The position numbers were made by a program, and so were the translations under genes. From Herbaspirillum sp. CF444 (GTDB taxonomy: Bacteria > Pseudomonadota > Gammaproteobacteria > Burkholderiales > Burkholderiaceae_D), in assembly GCF_000282135.1 (NCBI RefSeq), contig NZ_AKJW01000080.1, positions 1 through 64,000 of the forward strand: DNA of 64,000 nucleotides, given 5' to 3'. The notes beneath the pieces were generated by a model that ran no database searches, was not told where the DNA came from, and saw only the letters and a program-made list of their open reading frames with translations. Each line of letters starts with the position of its first letter. Position 1 is the stretch's first letter. Of this stretch, positions 8,330-17,504 are shown piece after piece.

Positions 8330-9250
8330 ATGAAAGATACGCTGCAAAAATTCATGGTTGAAGACGCACCGGTTCGTGGGGAGCTGGTGGAAATCTCGAC
8401 GACCTGGCAACAGATCCTGGCGCGTCGCGATTATCCGATCGCGGTGAAAACGCTGCTCGGCGAAATGCTGTCGGCAGCCGCGCTGCTGTCGGCCAATCTC
8501 AAATTCAACGGCATGATCGTCATGCAGATCCATGGCGACGGTCCGGTCAGACTGCTGGTGGTCGAATGCGACTCCGAGTTGCGCCTGCGCGCCACGGCAA
8601 AAGTCGTCGACGGCGCGGAAGTGCCGGACGACGCCACGCTGGGGCAACTCGTCAACGCCAATGGCGAAGGCCGTTTTGCCATCACGCTCGACCCCAAGGA
8701 CAAGATGCCGGGCCAACAAGCCTATCAGGGCATCGTGCCGCTGGACGGCGACAACGTCGCGACCGTGATTGAAAATTACATGCTGCGTTCCGAGCAGCTC
8801 GACACCAAGCTGTGGCTGGCCGCCGACGACAAGGTCGCACGCGGCGTATTGCTGCAAAAACTGCCGACGCATGGCGGCAAAAACGCACCGGCGGAAGAAC
8901 TGGAAACCTGGAATCGCCTCTCCATGCTGGGCAACACCTTGCGCAATGAAGAATTGCTGAGCACCGATATCGAAACCCTGATGCGTCTCCTGTTCTGGGA
9001 AGAAAGCATCCGCGTGTTCGAACCCGATCATCCGGAATTCCACTGCTCCTGCTCGCGCGAAAAAGTCGGCAACATGCTCAAGATGCTCGGCCAGACGGAG
9101 ATTGAAGAAGCGTTGGCAAGCCAGGAAAAACTAGGCATCAGCTGCGACTTCTGCGGTCAGCACTATGAGTTCGACGCGGTGGATTGCGCCCATTTGTTCT
9201 TTCCGGAAACGCCTGCGGACGCCGTGCCGCAGACCGATACCCGCCACTGA
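8330..9250 (+). CDS. hslO: Hsp33 redox-regulated holding chaperone
   Basis: The 306-residue protein matches Hsp33 throughout. The N-terminal chaperone domain includes GELVEIS, and the C-terminal zinc redox switch has the four cysteines of the C-x-C and C-x2-C pattern (HCSCSREKV and CDFCGQHYEF). Oxidation releases zinc and exposes the chaperone surface in the cytosol. The gene follows the gamma carbonic anhydrase gene. Length and motifs are complete. Confidence 0.95.
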   Translation: MKDTLQKFMVEDAPVRGELVEISTTWQQILARRDYPIAVKTLLGEMLSAAALLSANLKFNGMIVMQIHGDGPVRLLVVECDSELRLRATAKVVDGAEVPDDATLGQLVNANGEGRFAITLDPKDKMPGQQAYQGIVPLDGDNVATVIENYMLRSEQLDTKLWLAADDKVARGVLLQKLPTHGGKNAPAEELETWNRLSMLGNTLRNEELLSTDIETLMRLLFWEESIRVFEPDHPEFHCSCSREKVGNMLKMLGQTEIEEALASQEKLGISCDFCGQHYEFDAVDCAHLFFPETPADAVPQTDTRH

Positions 9251-9269
9251 TGCCTCATTGATCCGTTGA

Positions 9270-9291
9270 CGTCCCGGCACATGCCGGGACG
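9270..9291. terminator. GC-rich hairpin between convergent hslO and rsuA
   Basis: CGTCCCGGCA (9270-9279) is complementary to TGCCGGGACG (9282-9291), giving a near-perfect hairpin in the 57-bp gap between two convergent genes. It has no T tract on either side, so it is a plausible but incomplete bidirectional terminator. Confidence 0.5.
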
Positions 9292-9307
9292 GTACAGCAC
9301 TTCCGTC

Positions 9308-10024
9308 TCAGGCCGGCGCCAGCAACGCCAGTTGCGCCGCGTCGAGATAACACCATTCCCCCTCTTCCAGCTCCAGCGCATCCAGCAGCAGAGCCCCGAT
9401 GGCAACCCGGCGCAAGGCGCTGCAATGATTGCCGGCCGCGGCCAGCATGCGTTTGACCTGATGGTATTTACCCTGCTCCAGCACGATCTCCAGCAGATGC
9501 GTATCGAGCTTGCGGCAGGTCACGGCCGCCAGCGGCGCCGACTCGTCATGCAGTTGCACGCCGCCCAGCAATTGCGCAATCAGTTCGTCCGTGACGGCAT
9601 CGTGCGTGGTCGCCGCATAGACCTTGGGCACGTGGCGCTTGGGCGACGATTGCGCATGGATGAAGGCGCCGTCGTCCGACATCAGCAGCAAGCCGGTGGT
9701 GTCGTGATCAAGGCGCCCGACCGGCTGCACGTCGCGCCAGGAAAACTGTTCCGGCAAAATCGTCAGCACGCCCGGATGATGGCTGGGCTTGCGTGAACAT
9801 TCAAAATTGGCCGGCTTGTTCAGCGCGATATAAACGTGTTCGCGATACGTCCACTCTTCGTCGAACAGCGTAAACACCAGACCTTCGGTATCCGGCGTAA
9901 AACGATAATCGTCGACCACTTCGCCGTTGATGACGACTTCGCCGTCTTCGATCAGCGAACGACAATATTTGCGCGATCCGAAACCTTGCGATTGCAGGAT
10001 GCGATCCAGACTCAGCTTGCTCAT
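9308..10024 (-). CDS. rsuA: RsuA-type 16S rRNA pseudouridine synthase
   Basis: The 238-residue protein has an N-terminal S4 RNA-binding domain (about 3-50, LDRILQSQGFGSRKYCRSLI) and a catalytic domain with GRLDHDTTGLLLMS, whose Asp is the invariant catalytic residue of the RsuA/RluB/E/F family. The C-terminal motif GKYHQVKRMLAAAGN is also typical. RsuA forms pseudouridine 516 in 16S rRNA. The choice among paralogues rests on length and the short S4 domain. Its start overlaps the trmJ stop by 4 bp, so the two RNA-modification genes are co-transcribed. Confidence 0.8.
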   Translation of the reverse strand: MSKLSLDRILQSQGFGSRKYCRSLIEDGEVVINGEVVDDYRFTPDTEGLVFTLFDEEWTYREHVYIALNKPANFECSRKPSHHPGVLTILPEQFSWRDVQPVGRLDHDTTGLLLMSDDGAFIHAQSSPKRHVPKVYAATTHDAVTDELIAQLLGGVQLHDESAPLAAVTCRKLDTHLLEIVLEQGKYHQVKRMLAAAGNHCSALRRVAIGALLLDALELEEGEWCYLDAAQLALLAPA

Positions 10025-10794
10025 TCCTTGGGCTTTCTTTCTTGTTTGGGGGTCAGAATCTGGCGGGCGATGCCGCGCAGGATATTGACCTCTTCGGTTT
10101 CCAGTTGCGTGCGTGAAAACAGGCGTTTCAGGCGCGGCATCAGTTTCTTGGGACTGTCGGGCTTGAGGAATTCAATGGCCACCAACGCTTCCTCCAGATG
10201 GCGGAACATGCCTTCGATCTCCGCCACGCCGGCCATCTCGCCCTGAAAGCCGATATCGGTCGCCTGCTTGTGATCGCCCAGTTCCGCCATGCGGCACTCG
10301 TAGGCCAGCACCTGCACCGCCTGCGCCAGATTCAGCGAGGAATAGTCGGGATTGGCCGGGATATTGATCAAAACGTTGCATTTCTGCACCAGTTCGTTGG
10401 GCAAACCGAAACGTTCGTTGCCGAAAATCAGCGCAGCCTTCAAGCCGGCATCGCCGGCGATCTGTTCGGCAATCGCGCGCGGCGTCACCACCGGCGGCGA
10501 AAATTCGCGCAGGCGCGCGCTGATGGCAGCGGCGAAGTTGCAATCCTGCAATGCCTCCTCGATGTTCGAGACGATGCGGGCGCCGGACAACACGTCCTGC
10601 GCACCGCTGGCGAAAGCCACCGCCGCTTCTTCCTGCACCGCATTGGGAAACCGTGGATTGACCAGCACCAGCTCGCCGAACCCCATGGTCTTGATGGCGC
10701 GGGCAGCCGCGCCGATGTTGCCTGGACTGCTGGTTTCCACCAACACGAAACGCAGGCGCTTGAAAACAGAATTATCGATTTTGGGCGTGTTCAT
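10021..10794 (-). CDS. trmJ: tRNA 2'-O-methyltransferase TrmJ (SPOUT family)
   Basis: The 257-residue protein carries the three SpoU/TrmH motifs: motif 1 (VETSSPGNIGAAARAIKTMGF in part), motif 2 (LIFGNERFGLPNE) and motif 3 (SSLNLAQAVQVLAYE), plus the C-terminal extension of TrmJ. It methylates the ribose at tRNA position 32 using S-adenosylmethionine and a knotted cofactor site. It diverges from suhB across a 187-bp promoter region and overlaps rsuA downstream. The trmJ/suhB neighbourhood is common in betaproteobacteria. Confidence 0.88.
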   Translation of the reverse strand: MNTPKIDNSVFKRLRFVLVETSSPGNIGAAARAIKTMGFGELVLVNPRFPNAVQEEAAVAFASGAQDVLSGARIVSNIEEALQDCNFAAAISARLREFSPPVVTPRAIAEQIAGDAGLKAALIFGNERFGLPNELVQKCNVLINIPANPDYSSLNLAQAVQVLAYECRMAELGDHKQATDIGFQGEMAGVAEIEGMFRHLEEALVAIEFLKPDSPKKLMPRLKRLFSRTQLETEEVNILRGIARQILTPKQERKPKE

Positions 10795-10981
10795 TTAAAA
10801 TAGCGGTATTCGCACGTCCGGAAACCTCGTAAGCCAGCCCAAAACAGGCTGGGCCATGCCGATTTGATGCTGAATCGGCAATTTCCGGACGGTGCACCGC
10901 TCATTAATTTCATTGTTGTGCAACTTCTCCCGACGGTAGCGAAACCGACGGCGAAGACGCCATTTTAACGGAACCCTCAGG

Positions 10982-11779
10982 ATGCTTATCCCCCCAATGC
11001 TCAATACGGCGATCAAGGCTGCCCGCCGCGCCGCCGCCGTCATCAATCGCGCGTCCTTCGACGTCTCCCTGCTCAAGGTCACCAAGAAGCAGCACAACGA
11101 CTTCGTCACCGAAGTGGACAAGGCGGCGGAAGACGCCATCATCGAGGTCCTGAAGACCGCTTATCCCGACCACGCCATCCTGGCGGAGGAATCCGGCCCA
11201 TCGGCCAACCTGCACGACGACAATGAAAACGTCTGGATCATCGATCCGCTCGACGGCACCACCAACTTCATTCACGGCTTCCCGCAATACTGCGTCTCGA
11301 TCGCGCTGCAACAGCGCGGCATCATCACGCAAGCCGTGGTCTACGATCCTACCCGCAACGACCTGTTCACCGCCTCCAAGGGCGCCGGCGCCTACCTGAA
11401 CGAAAAGCGCATCCGCGTCAGCAAGCGCGACAAGATCGCCGACGCCCTGATCGGCACCGGCTTCCCGTTCCGCGACATGGACGGCCTGAACGAATACATG
11501 AAGATGTTCAAGATCATGACCGAAAACAGCGCCGGCCTGCGCCGTCCTGGCGCTGCCGCGCTGGACCTGGCCTATGTCGCCGCCGGCCGCCTCGACGGTT
11601 TCTTCGAAAAAGGCCTGAAGCCCTGGGACATCGCCGCCGGCTCGCTGCTGGTGACGGAAGCCGGCGGCATCGTCGGCACCTTCAAGGGCGACGCCGATTA
11701 CCTGTACAAGGGCGACGTCCTGGCCGGCAATCCGAAGATTTTCTCGCAACAAGTCAATTTGCTGTCTGAATTCGCATAA
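10982..11779 (+). CDS. suhB: Inositol-1-monophosphatase family protein
   Basis: The 265-residue protein has the metal-binding signature of the family: LAEESG, then [15 protein letters not shown], and the C-terminal [15 protein letters not shown]. It hydrolyses inositol monophosphate with Mg2+, and in E. coli SuhB also acts in rRNA antitermination. The start may be the ATG at 10982 or the one at 10997 ([12 protein letters not shown]), where homology to SuhB begins. It is divergent from trmJ. Confidence 0.88.
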   Translation: MLIPPMLNTAIKAARRAAAVINRASFDVSLLKVTKKQHNDFVTEVDKAAEDAIIEVLKTAYPDHAILAEESGPSANLHDDNENVWIIDPLDGTTNFIHGFPQYCVSIALQQRGIITQAVVYDPTRNDLFTASKGAGAYLNEKRIRVSKRDKIADALIGTGFPFRDMDGLNEYMKMFKIMTENSAGLRRPGAAALDLAYVAAGRLDGFFEKGLKPWDIAAGSLLVTEAGGIVGTFKGDADYLYKGDVLAGNPKIFSQQVNLLSEFA

Positions 11780-11932
11780 GATTCAGACTTCAGTTCCGCA
11801 TCACGCATTACGTACCGCTTCACAATCCGATCGCAGAACCGGAGCAGTCACCAAGTCACGCCAGGGAGGCGATGCAATTCAATTCGATCTGATTCGATTT
11901 GCAGCGCTTCCCAGCCACCCAAGGAGACGAGC

Positions 11933-12412
11933 ATGGCAGTCAATCCCATTCCAGAAGGCTACAGCAGCGTCACGCCTTATCTGATCGTCTCCGACACCGC
12001 CAGCGCGATTGCGTTTTACGAGAAAGCCTTCGGTGCGACCGAGGTCATGCGCATCGACGGTCCCCACGACAAAATCTGGCACGCTGAAATCCAGATCGGC
12101 AACGCCCGCGTGATGCTGGCCGACGAATTCATCGAAATGGGCATCCATTGTCCCAAGACGCTCGGGGGCGCCGGCGTCAGCATGCAGATCTACGTCGACG
12201 ACGTCGACACCATCTTCAACCAGGCCATCGCCATGGGCGCCGCCAAGCTGCGCGCCGTGCAGGACCAGTTCTACGGCGACCGCTCCGGCATGCTGCGCGA
12301 TCCTTACGGCCATATCTGGTCGATCGCCACGCACAAGGAAGACTTGTCCAACGAAGAAATCCGCAGCCGCTCGCAAGCGCTGCTCAAGAAGTGCAAACCC
12401 ACCCAGGCCTGA
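11933..12412 (+). CDS. VOC (glyoxalase/bleomycin resistance) superfamily protein, PhnB-like
   Basis: AAGGAGA lies just before the ATG. The 159-residue protein has two beta-alpha-beta-beta-beta halves: VTPYLIVSDTASAIAFYEKAFGA, then VSMQIYVDDVDTIFNQAIAMGA, ending in the DPYGHIWSIATH motif. It has the VOC fold of PhnB-like proteins, often metal-dependent. The specific reaction is unknown. It is followed 12 bp later by an alpha/beta hydrolase gene on the same strand. Confidence 0.82.
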   Translation: MAVNPIPEGYSSVTPYLIVSDTASAIAFYEKAFGATEVMRIDGPHDKIWHAEIQIGNARVMLADEFIEMGIHCPKTLGGAGVSMQIYVDDVDTIFNQAIAMGAAKLRAVQDQFYGDRSGMLRDPYGHIWSIATHKEDLSNEEIRSRSQALLKKCKPTQA

Positions 12413-12424
12413 ACCTTCCGCTCC

Positions 12425-13183
12425 ATGCCATTTGCCCCCAGCGCCGGTCGGCGCATCCACTACGAAGTCAGCGGCGCAGGCCCTGACCTGCTTCTGCACC
12501 ATGGCTTCACCAGCAGTTCGCAAGCCTGGCGTTTTTTCGGCTTCACCGAAGTCTTGCAACAACACTACCGGGTCATCGCCATCGATGCGCTGGGCCACGG
12601 CCTGAGCGACAAACCCCACGACACCGATGCCTATACGCTGCAGCAACGCACCGAAGACGTGCTGGCCGTCCTCGACGATCTCGATATCAACCAGGTCAAC
12701 TACTGCGGCTACTCGCTCGGCGGCTGGGTCGGCTACGGCATGGTGCGCCACGCGCGGCATCGCCTGCAGTCGCTGATCCTGGGCGCGGCCCATCCTTATG
12801 CCGACCCCAGCTGGGACGCCTTCAAGGGCCTGGACGGTACTGACCCGGTCACATTCATCACGGCGTTCGAGTCGGTGCTCAATGAGCGGATTTCCGCCGA
12901 AGTAAAGATGATGATTCGCGCCAACGACCTGCGGGCGCTGGCATCGGCTGCGCAACAGCCGCGCGCATCCATGGAAGAATTGCTGCCGTTGATCGACATG
13001 CCCTGCCTGATGTTCTGCGGCGATGCCGATGCACGCCATGCTGCCGTCAAACGTTGCACCGAATTGTTGCCGCGCGCTTCTTTCGTATCCTTGCCGGGAG
13101 TCACACACTTCGGCGGACTGATGCAGAGCAAACTGGTCCTGCCTCCGGTGTTGGACTTTTTAGCGGCACAGGCCAAAGGCTGA
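12425..13183 (+). CDS. Alpha/beta hydrolase
   Basis: The 252-residue single-domain enzyme has the oxyanion region LLHHGFTSS, the nucleophile elbow YSLGGW (Ser within GYSLGG) and a C-terminal His in GVTHFGGL. The acidic triad member is probably the Asp in MFCGDADARH. It fits the broad esterase/haloperoxidase-like group. It is 12 bp downstream of the VOC gene and converges with the HxlR regulator gene, almost touching it (1 bp). The substrate is not predictable. Confidence 0.82.
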   Translation: MPFAPSAGRRIHYEVSGAGPDLLLHHGFTSSSQAWRFFGFTEVLQQHYRVIAIDALGHGLSDKPHDTDAYTLQQRTEDVLAVLDDLDINQVNYCGYSLGGWVGYGMVRHARHRLQSLILGAAHPYADPSWDAFKGLDGTDPVTFITAFESVLNERISAEVKMMIRANDLRALASAAQQPRASMEELLPLIDMPCLMFCGDADARHAAVKRCTELLPRASFVSLPGVTHFGGLMQSKLVLPPVLDFLAAQAKG

Positions 13184-13184
13184 T

Positions 13185-13619
13185 TTATTTCAATTTGTGC
13201 ACGATGCGGCCGGCGGTCTGTTCGCCGGCTTTTTCATTGTTGTCGAACTGCTCACGCGCGCGCCGCAAATCGGCGTGATGACGTTCCGCCCAGTTGTCCA
13301 GGGCAATCAGCGTGTCGCTCAGGGACTCGCCCAGAGGACTGAGCTCATATTCCACGTGCGGCGCGGCCGTCTCCAGATTGCAGCGCGTCACCAGGCCGTT
13401 GCGTTCCAGCTCCTTCAAGGTCTGCGTCAGCATCTTTTGCGAGATGCCCTCGATCTTGCGCAGCAAAGCGTTATTGCGCATTGGCCCCGCTGCCAGCGCA
13501 GGAAAAATCAACAAGGCCCACTTGCTGCCGACCAGCTCCAGCGCCTTGCGCGACGGACAGGCGAGGCTGTAAATATCGGTTTGCGGTTCTTCTGCAGAAA
13601 TTTTGTTTGCGGGTTTCAT
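13185..13619 (-). CDS. HxlR-family winged-helix transcriptional regulator
   Basis: The start was set at 13619 (MKPANKISAEEP); one more in-frame start lies three codons upstream. The 144-residue protein has the HxlR core: ALELVGSKWALLIFPALAAGPMRNNALLRKIEGISQKMLTQTLKELERNGLV, read here as successive helices of the winged HTH and quoted only in part by motif (residues about 25-80). A single cysteine at position 21 (LACPSRKAL) is where redox- or electrophile-sensing members often have one. It diverges from the SMR exporter gene, so it probably controls that gene and itself. Confidence 0.85.
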   Translation of the reverse strand: MKPANKISAEEPQTDIYSLACPSRKALELVGSKWALLIFPALAAGPMRNNALLRKIEGISQKMLTQTLKELERNGLVTRCNLETAAPHVEYELSPLGESLSDTLIALDNWAERHHADLRRAREQFDNNEKAGEQTAGRIVHKLK

Positions 13620-13629
13620 GGTTACCAAA

Positions 13630-13668
13630 AAGTACCTACTTGTTGCACTTTCGCCCCTTGCCTATGCT
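13630..13668 (+). promoter_or_regulatory. SMR exporter promoter with overlapping dyad, likely HxlR operator
   Basis: A -35 TTGTTG (13640-13645), a 17-bp spacer and a -10 TATGCT (13663-13668) lie 36 bp before the SMR start. A 12-bp dyad, AAGTA-CC-TACTT (13630-13641), overlaps the -35 and lies 11 bp in front of the HxlR start codon. It could therefore repress both directions. Confidence 0.6.
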
Positions 13669-13704
13669 GAGCGCCTGTTCAATCGTTTCATCATGGAGAA
13701 ACAA

Positions 13705-14022
13705 ATGGCTTGGATTTACCTGTCTTTGGCAAGTGTAGTGGAAATCATCATGGCGATCGCGCTCAAGTATGCAAACGGCTGGACCCGGCTCACACCCAGC
13801 CTGATCGGCGTCGGCGCCGCGGCATGCAGCGTGTTGTTCCTGACGCTGGCCATGCGCAACCTGCCGGCCGGCACCGCCTACGCCATCTGGACCGGCACCG
13901 GCTCGGTCGGCGTGGCGGTATTGGGCATTTACCTGTTCAACGACGCCTTGTCGCCGTTGCGCTTGCTGTGCATCGCCCTGATTATCGCCGGCACCATCGG
14001 CCTGCGTTTGCTGGACGCCTGA
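13705..14022 (+). CDS. Small multidrug resistance (SMR) exporter, SugE/Gdx-like
   Basis: The start at 13705 follows GGAGA by 7 nt and gives the classical 105-residue, four-helix SMR protein. Glu13 is the membrane-embedded proton/substrate glutamate. [21 protein letters not shown] and the following GSVGVAVLG correspond closely to SugE/Gdx proteins, which export guanidinium or quaternary ammonium ions in exchange for protons as antiparallel dimers. The divergent HxlR gene suggests induction by a toxic compound. I see no guanidine riboswitch in the short leader. Confidence 0.85.
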   Translation: MAWIYLSLASVVEIIMAIALKYANGWTRLTPSLIGVGAAACSVLFLTLAMRNLPAGTAYAIWTGTGSVGVAVLGIYLFNDALSPLRLLCIALIIAGTIGLRLLDA

Positions 14023-14116
14023 AACAAGCCTATCGACGTCTTGTCGTTGTCTGCACGGCAAGACGTTCATTTGGCGGCACGCCGATCAAGATTTATCCGC
14101 TGCGCTGCCGCACACC

Positions 14117-14125
14117 TGTTATACT
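14117..14125 (+). promoter_or_regulatory. rhlE: Probable extended -10 element of rhlE promoter
   Basis: TG-T-TATACT is a near-consensus extended -10 about 115 bp before the rhlE ATG; a clear -35 is absent. It would give a leader of about 110 nt. Long untranslated leaders are common for RNA helicase genes. Confidence 0.45.
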
Positions 14126-14240
14126 GCGCCCCGTGCGGCACATTCTCCAGTCAAAGTCCGCTGTCCTCCCGACGTTTCAATCCCGTTTGCCTGCGACTGG
14201 CGCCCACTGCGGCGACAGGCCGATATTTTTAAATTCCACT

Positions 14241-15641
14241 ATGTCATTCTCCTCTCTCGGTCTTTCCGAGGAAATCGTTCGTGCCGTAACCGAACAAGGC
14301 TATACCACGCCGACTCCCATCCAGACGCAAGCCGTTCCTGCAGTGCTCGCCGGCGGCGACTTGCTGGCAGGCGCACAAACCGGCACGGGTAAAACCGCCG
14401 GCTTCACGCTGCCGCTGCTGCAACGCCTGTCGTCGGTCGAACGCGTCAAGATCAACGGTCACGTGCCGATCCGCGCACTGATCCTGACCCCGACGCGCGA
14501 ACTGGCTGCGCAGGTTGAAGAAAGCGTCCGCCTGTACGGCAAGTACCTGCCGTTGACTTCCGCCTGCATCTTCGGCGGCGTCGGCATCAATCCGCAAATT
14601 CGCCAGCTCAAGCAAGGCGTCGACATCCTGGTCGCCACACCGGGCCGTCTGCTGGATCACATGCAGCAAAACACCGTCGACCTGCGCAATATCCAGGTCC
14701 TGATCCTCGACGAAGCCGACCGCATGCTCGACATGGGCTTCATCCGCGACATCAAGAAGATCCTCGCGATCCTGCCGAAGAAGCGCCAGAACCTGCTGTT
14801 CTCGGCGACCTTCTCCGACGAGATCAAGGCACTCGCCGACGGCCTGCTGAATTCGCCTGCCATGATCGAAGTGGCGCGCCGCAACTCGACCGTCGAAGTG
14901 ATCGGCCAAAAGATCCACCCGGTCGACCGCGACAAGAAGCACCCGATGCTGGCGCATCTGATCAACACCCATAAATGGACGCAAGTGCTGGTATTCACCC
15001 GCACCAAGCACGGCGCCAACAAACTGGTCGAACAGCTCGAACGCGACGGCATCACCGCCATGGCGATCCACGGCAACAAGAGCCAGGCTGCCCGCACCCG
15101 CGCGCTGGCCGAGTTCAAGGACGGCAAGCTGCAAGCGCTGATCGCCACCGATATCGCCGCGCGCGGCATCGACATCGACCAGTTGCCGCACGTGGTCAAC
15201 TACGACCTGCCGAACGTGCCTGAAGACTACGTCCACCGCATCGGTCGTACCGGCCGCGCCGGCGCAACCGGCTCTGCCGTGTCGCTGGTGTGCGTCGACG
15301 AGCGCGACATGCTGCATGACATCGAACGCTTCATCAAGCGTGAAATCCCGGTCGAAATCATTCCCGGTTTCGAACCGGATCCGAAGGCCAAGCCGCAGCC
15401 GATTCAGCTGCGCAGCGGCGGTGGCGGCGGTCAACGTCGCCAGGGTGGAGGCGGTGGCGGCGGTCGTTCGCAACAACCGAAGAAATCAGGCGGCGCCGGT
15501 CAAGGCCAGGGACAATCGCAATCGGCCAAGCCGCGTCAAGGCGGTCCCGCCAAGCCGCAAGGCCAGGGTCCGGCACAAAACCGCGGACCGGCTGCACGTC
15601 CTTCGGCAGCCACACATCGTTCGGGCGGTCGCGGCAGGTAA
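14241..15641 (+). CDS. rhlE: DEAD-box ATP-dependent RNA helicase, RhlE-like
   Basis: The start at 14241 ([13 protein letters not shown]) gives a 466-residue helicase; the open frame extends upstream but that part has no helicase homology. Motifs in order: Q motif (GYTTPTPIQ), [24 protein letters not shown], then [17 protein letters not shown] and [10 protein letters not shown]. From about residue 385 the tail is Gly/Arg/Gln/Lys-rich low complexity, typical of RhlE and used for RNA binding. It probably works in ribosome assembly or mRNA turnover. Confidence 0.92.
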   Translation: MSFSSLGLSEEIVRAVTEQGYTTPTPIQTQAVPAVLAGGDLLAGAQTGTGKTAGFTLPLLQRLSSVERVKINGHVPIRALILTPTRELAAQVEESVRLYGKYLPLTSACIFGGVGINPQIRQLKQGVDILVATPGRLLDHMQQNTVDLRNIQVLILDEADRMLDMGFIRDIKKILAILPKKRQNLLFSATFSDEIKALADGLLNSPAMIEVARRNSTVEVIGQKIHPVDRDKKHPMLAHLINTHKWTQVLVFTRTKHGANKLVEQLERDGITAMAIHGNKSQAARTRALAEFKDGKLQALIATDIAARGIDIDQLPHVVNYDLPNVPEDYVHRIGRTGRAGATGSAVSLVCVDERDMLHDIERFIKREIPVEIIPGFEPDPKAKPQPIQLRSGGGGGQRRQGGGGGGGRSQQPKKSGGAGQGQGQSQSAKPRQGGPAKPQGQGPAQNRGPAARPSAATHRSGGRGR

Positions 15642-15677
15642 AATGGCTGCTTTCGACTAAACGGCAGAGGTATCGAA

Positions 15678-16166
15678 GTGGCAGAAACGATCGACGTCAT
15701 CAAGGCTGATCTCAACAATCCGCGACATGGCGTCGCCATTCTCGACATGCTCGATGCCTATGCATCCGATCTGATGGGCGGCGGCAAAGGCATCACCGAT
15801 TTCGTCCGCACCCATCTGATCGATGAATTGCGCAAGCGCCCTGCCGTACATGTGTTCCTGGCGTTCGACGGCGATACGCCTGCCGGATTCGCCAACTGCA
15901 TCGAAGGCTTCTCCAGTTTCGCCTGCAAACCGTTGCTCAACATCCATGACTTCGCCGTCGCGCCGGCTTATCGCGGACGCGGCATTGCAAAGCAGTTGAT
16001 GCAAGCCGTGGAAAACTGCGCGCGCGAACTCGCCTGCTGCAAGATCACGCTGGAAGTGTTGGAGGGCAACACGGTTGCGCGCGCTCTTTACGCGGCCAGC
16101 GGTTTCAGCGGCTATGAATTGAATCCGACGACCGGCAAAGCCGTCTTCATGCATCGCCTGCTGTAA
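15678..16166 (+). CDS. GNAT family N-acetyltransferase
   Basis: A GTG start at 15678 with AGAGG upstream gives 162 residues. The acetyl-CoA motif A is clear (LLNIHDFAVAPAYRGRGIAKQLM, whose RGRGIA loop binds the pyrophosphate), followed by the KITLEVLEGNTVARALYAASGF motif B. It is a single-domain acetyltransferase with an unknown acceptor. It lies 36 bp after rhlE and may share its transcript; it converges with the osmoprotectant transporter operon. Confidence 0.85.
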   Translation: MAETIDVIKADLNNPRHGVAILDMLDAYASDLMGGGKGITDFVRTHLIDELRKRPAVHVFLAFDGDTPAGFANCIEGFSSFACKPLLNIHDFAVAPAYRGRGIAKQLMQAVENCARELACCKITLEVLEGNTVARALYAASGFSGYELNPTTGKAVFMHRLL

Positions 16167-16206
16167 GGCAAAGAAAATAAAAAACTCCGGCTCTCCGGTA
16201 ATGCGC

Positions 16207-16363
16207 TTCAGTTAAGCGTGCGACATTATTCCATCTTGCAAGAATTTTCATCTCCGTCGTCCTGACGAAAGTCAGGACCCAGTGTCGTATTGGCGGTTGT
16301 CACGACACTGGCTCCCAGCGTTCGCCAGGACGACGGTGAAAGATGGTAATCGACTTAACTGAA
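16207..16363. repeat. Dispersed double-hairpin repeat, copy 1, inside nested inverted repeats
   Basis: The core (16254-16336) is bounded by CCGTCGTCCTG and its complement CAGGACGACGG. It contains CCTGAC-GAAA-GTCAGG and the pair CCAGTGTCGT/ACGACACTGG. Around the core are CCATCTT/AAGATGG (16231 and 16340) and TTCAGTTAAG/CTTAACTGAA (16207 and 16354). It fills the gap between two convergent genes. A second core copy in inverted orientation lies at 61256-61347. Confidence 0.8.
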
Positions 16364-16370
16364 CGGCTGA

Positions 16371-17504
16371 TCAGGCAGCCAATTTCTGCCCGCGCGATTT
16401 GCCGGAACTGAGATAGTCGGCAATCGAATCCTGCGTCACCTCTCCCAGATACATCCCCTCCGCATCGATGACCGGCATCCAGCTCGCGCTGTGCTTGTAC
16501 ATCTTCGACAGCACCACGCGCAAATTCTCGTCCGGCGTCGCATTGAGCGTGAACGGCTTGACCTTGTCGCCGCTCACCCCTTGCACACCGCGAATGTCGC
16601 GACGGCTGACGTAACCGAGCGCGCGATTGTCGCTGTCGGTGATGGTCAGATATCGCGCATCCTGATCGTCCATCAGCGTCATCGCGTCCGTCAGCGGCAA
16701 GCCCGGACGCGCCGTCGCAGGCGTCGTTGCGGCGTCGCCTGCGCGCACCAGCAGCAAGCGCTTCAGGGTGTGATCCTGACCCACGAAAGCGCTGACGAAA
16801 TCATCCTTGGGACGCGCCAGCAAGGTGTCCGGATGATCGAACTGCACCAGCTTGCCGGCGCGAAAAATCGCCACCTGATCGCCCAGCTTGATTGCTTCGT
16901 CGATGTCATGGCTGACCATGATCACCGTCTTGTTGAGCTGGCGCTGCATCTGGAAAAACTCGTTCTGAATCGATTCGCGGTTGATCGGATCAACCGCGCC
17001 GAACGGTTCATCCATCAACAGCACCGGTGCATCCGCCGCCAACGCGCGGATCACGCCGATACGCTGCTGCTGGCCGCCCGACAGTTCGCGCGGATAACGC
17101 TTCAGGAATTTCGCCGGATCCAGCGCCACCATCGCCATCAATTCGGTCGCGCGCTCGCGGCAACGCTTCTTGTCCCAACCGAGCAGGCGCGGCACGATGG
17201 TGATGTTTTCTTCGATGGTCATGTTCGGGAACAGGCCGATCTGCTGGATCACGTAACCGATGTGGCGACGCAGGCTGACCTCATCGATGCCGGTCGTGTC
17301 TTCGCCGTTCAGCAGCACGCGGCCAGACGTCGGCTTGATCAGCCGGTTGATCATTTTCAGGGTCGTGGTCTTGCCGCATCCGGACGGACCGAGGAAGACG
17401 CAGATCTCGCCTTCGGCCACTTTCAGGCTGACGGAATCGACGGCCTTGACCGGCGCGCCGTCTTTTTGCGTGTAGGTTTTGCTGAGTTGGTCGAGTTCTA
17501 TCAT
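16371..17504 (-). CDS. Osmoprotectant ABC transporter ATPase with CBS domains (OpuCA/OsmV-like)
   Basis: The 377-residue ATPase has Walker A GPSGCGKTT (39-47), signature LSGGQQQR and Walker B VLLMDEPFGAVD. After the ATPase domain comes a C-terminal tandem CBS region (about 250-370, including YLTITDSDNRALGYVSRRD and ASWMPVIDAEGMYLGEVT). CBS domains in this family sense ionic strength or cyclic dinucleotides. It is the last gene of a leftward four-gene importer for glycine betaine/choline-type solutes; its start overlaps the permease stop by 4 bp. Confidence 0.9.
   Translation of the reverse strand: MIELDQLSKTYTQKDGAPVKAVDSVSLKVAEGEICVFLGPSGCGKTTTLKMINRLIKPTSGRVLLNGEDTTGIDEVSLRRHIGYVIQQIGLFPNMTIEENITIVPRLLGWDKKRCRERATELMAMVALDPAKFLKRYPRELSGGQQQRIGVIRALAADAPVLLMDEPFGAVDPINRESIQNEFFQMQRQLNKTVIMVSHDIDEAIKLGDQVAIFRAGKLVQFDHPDTLLARPKDDFVSAFVGQDHTLKRLLLVRAGDAATTPATARPGLPLTDAMTLMDDQDARYLTITDSDNRALGYVSRRDIRGVQGVSGDKVKPFTLNATPDENLRVVLSKMYKHSASWMPVIDAEGMYLGEVTQDSIADYLSSGKSRGQKLAA

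Noticed and set aside
13629-13704. Guanidine riboswitch before the SugE/Gdx-like gene
   Set aside because: The leader after the predicted promoter is only about 30 nt, too short for a known guanidine riboswitch, and a divergent regulator gene offers another mode of control.
13710-14240. 177-codon N-terminal extension of the helicase frame
   Set aside because: It overlaps the SMR gene in another frame, lacks helicase similarity, and the helicase has a natural start at 14241 after a promoter-like element.
14244-15476. 410-codon minus-strand frame opposite rhlE
   Set aside because: It mirrors the helicase codons and has no recognisable motif; it is a codon-bias shadow.
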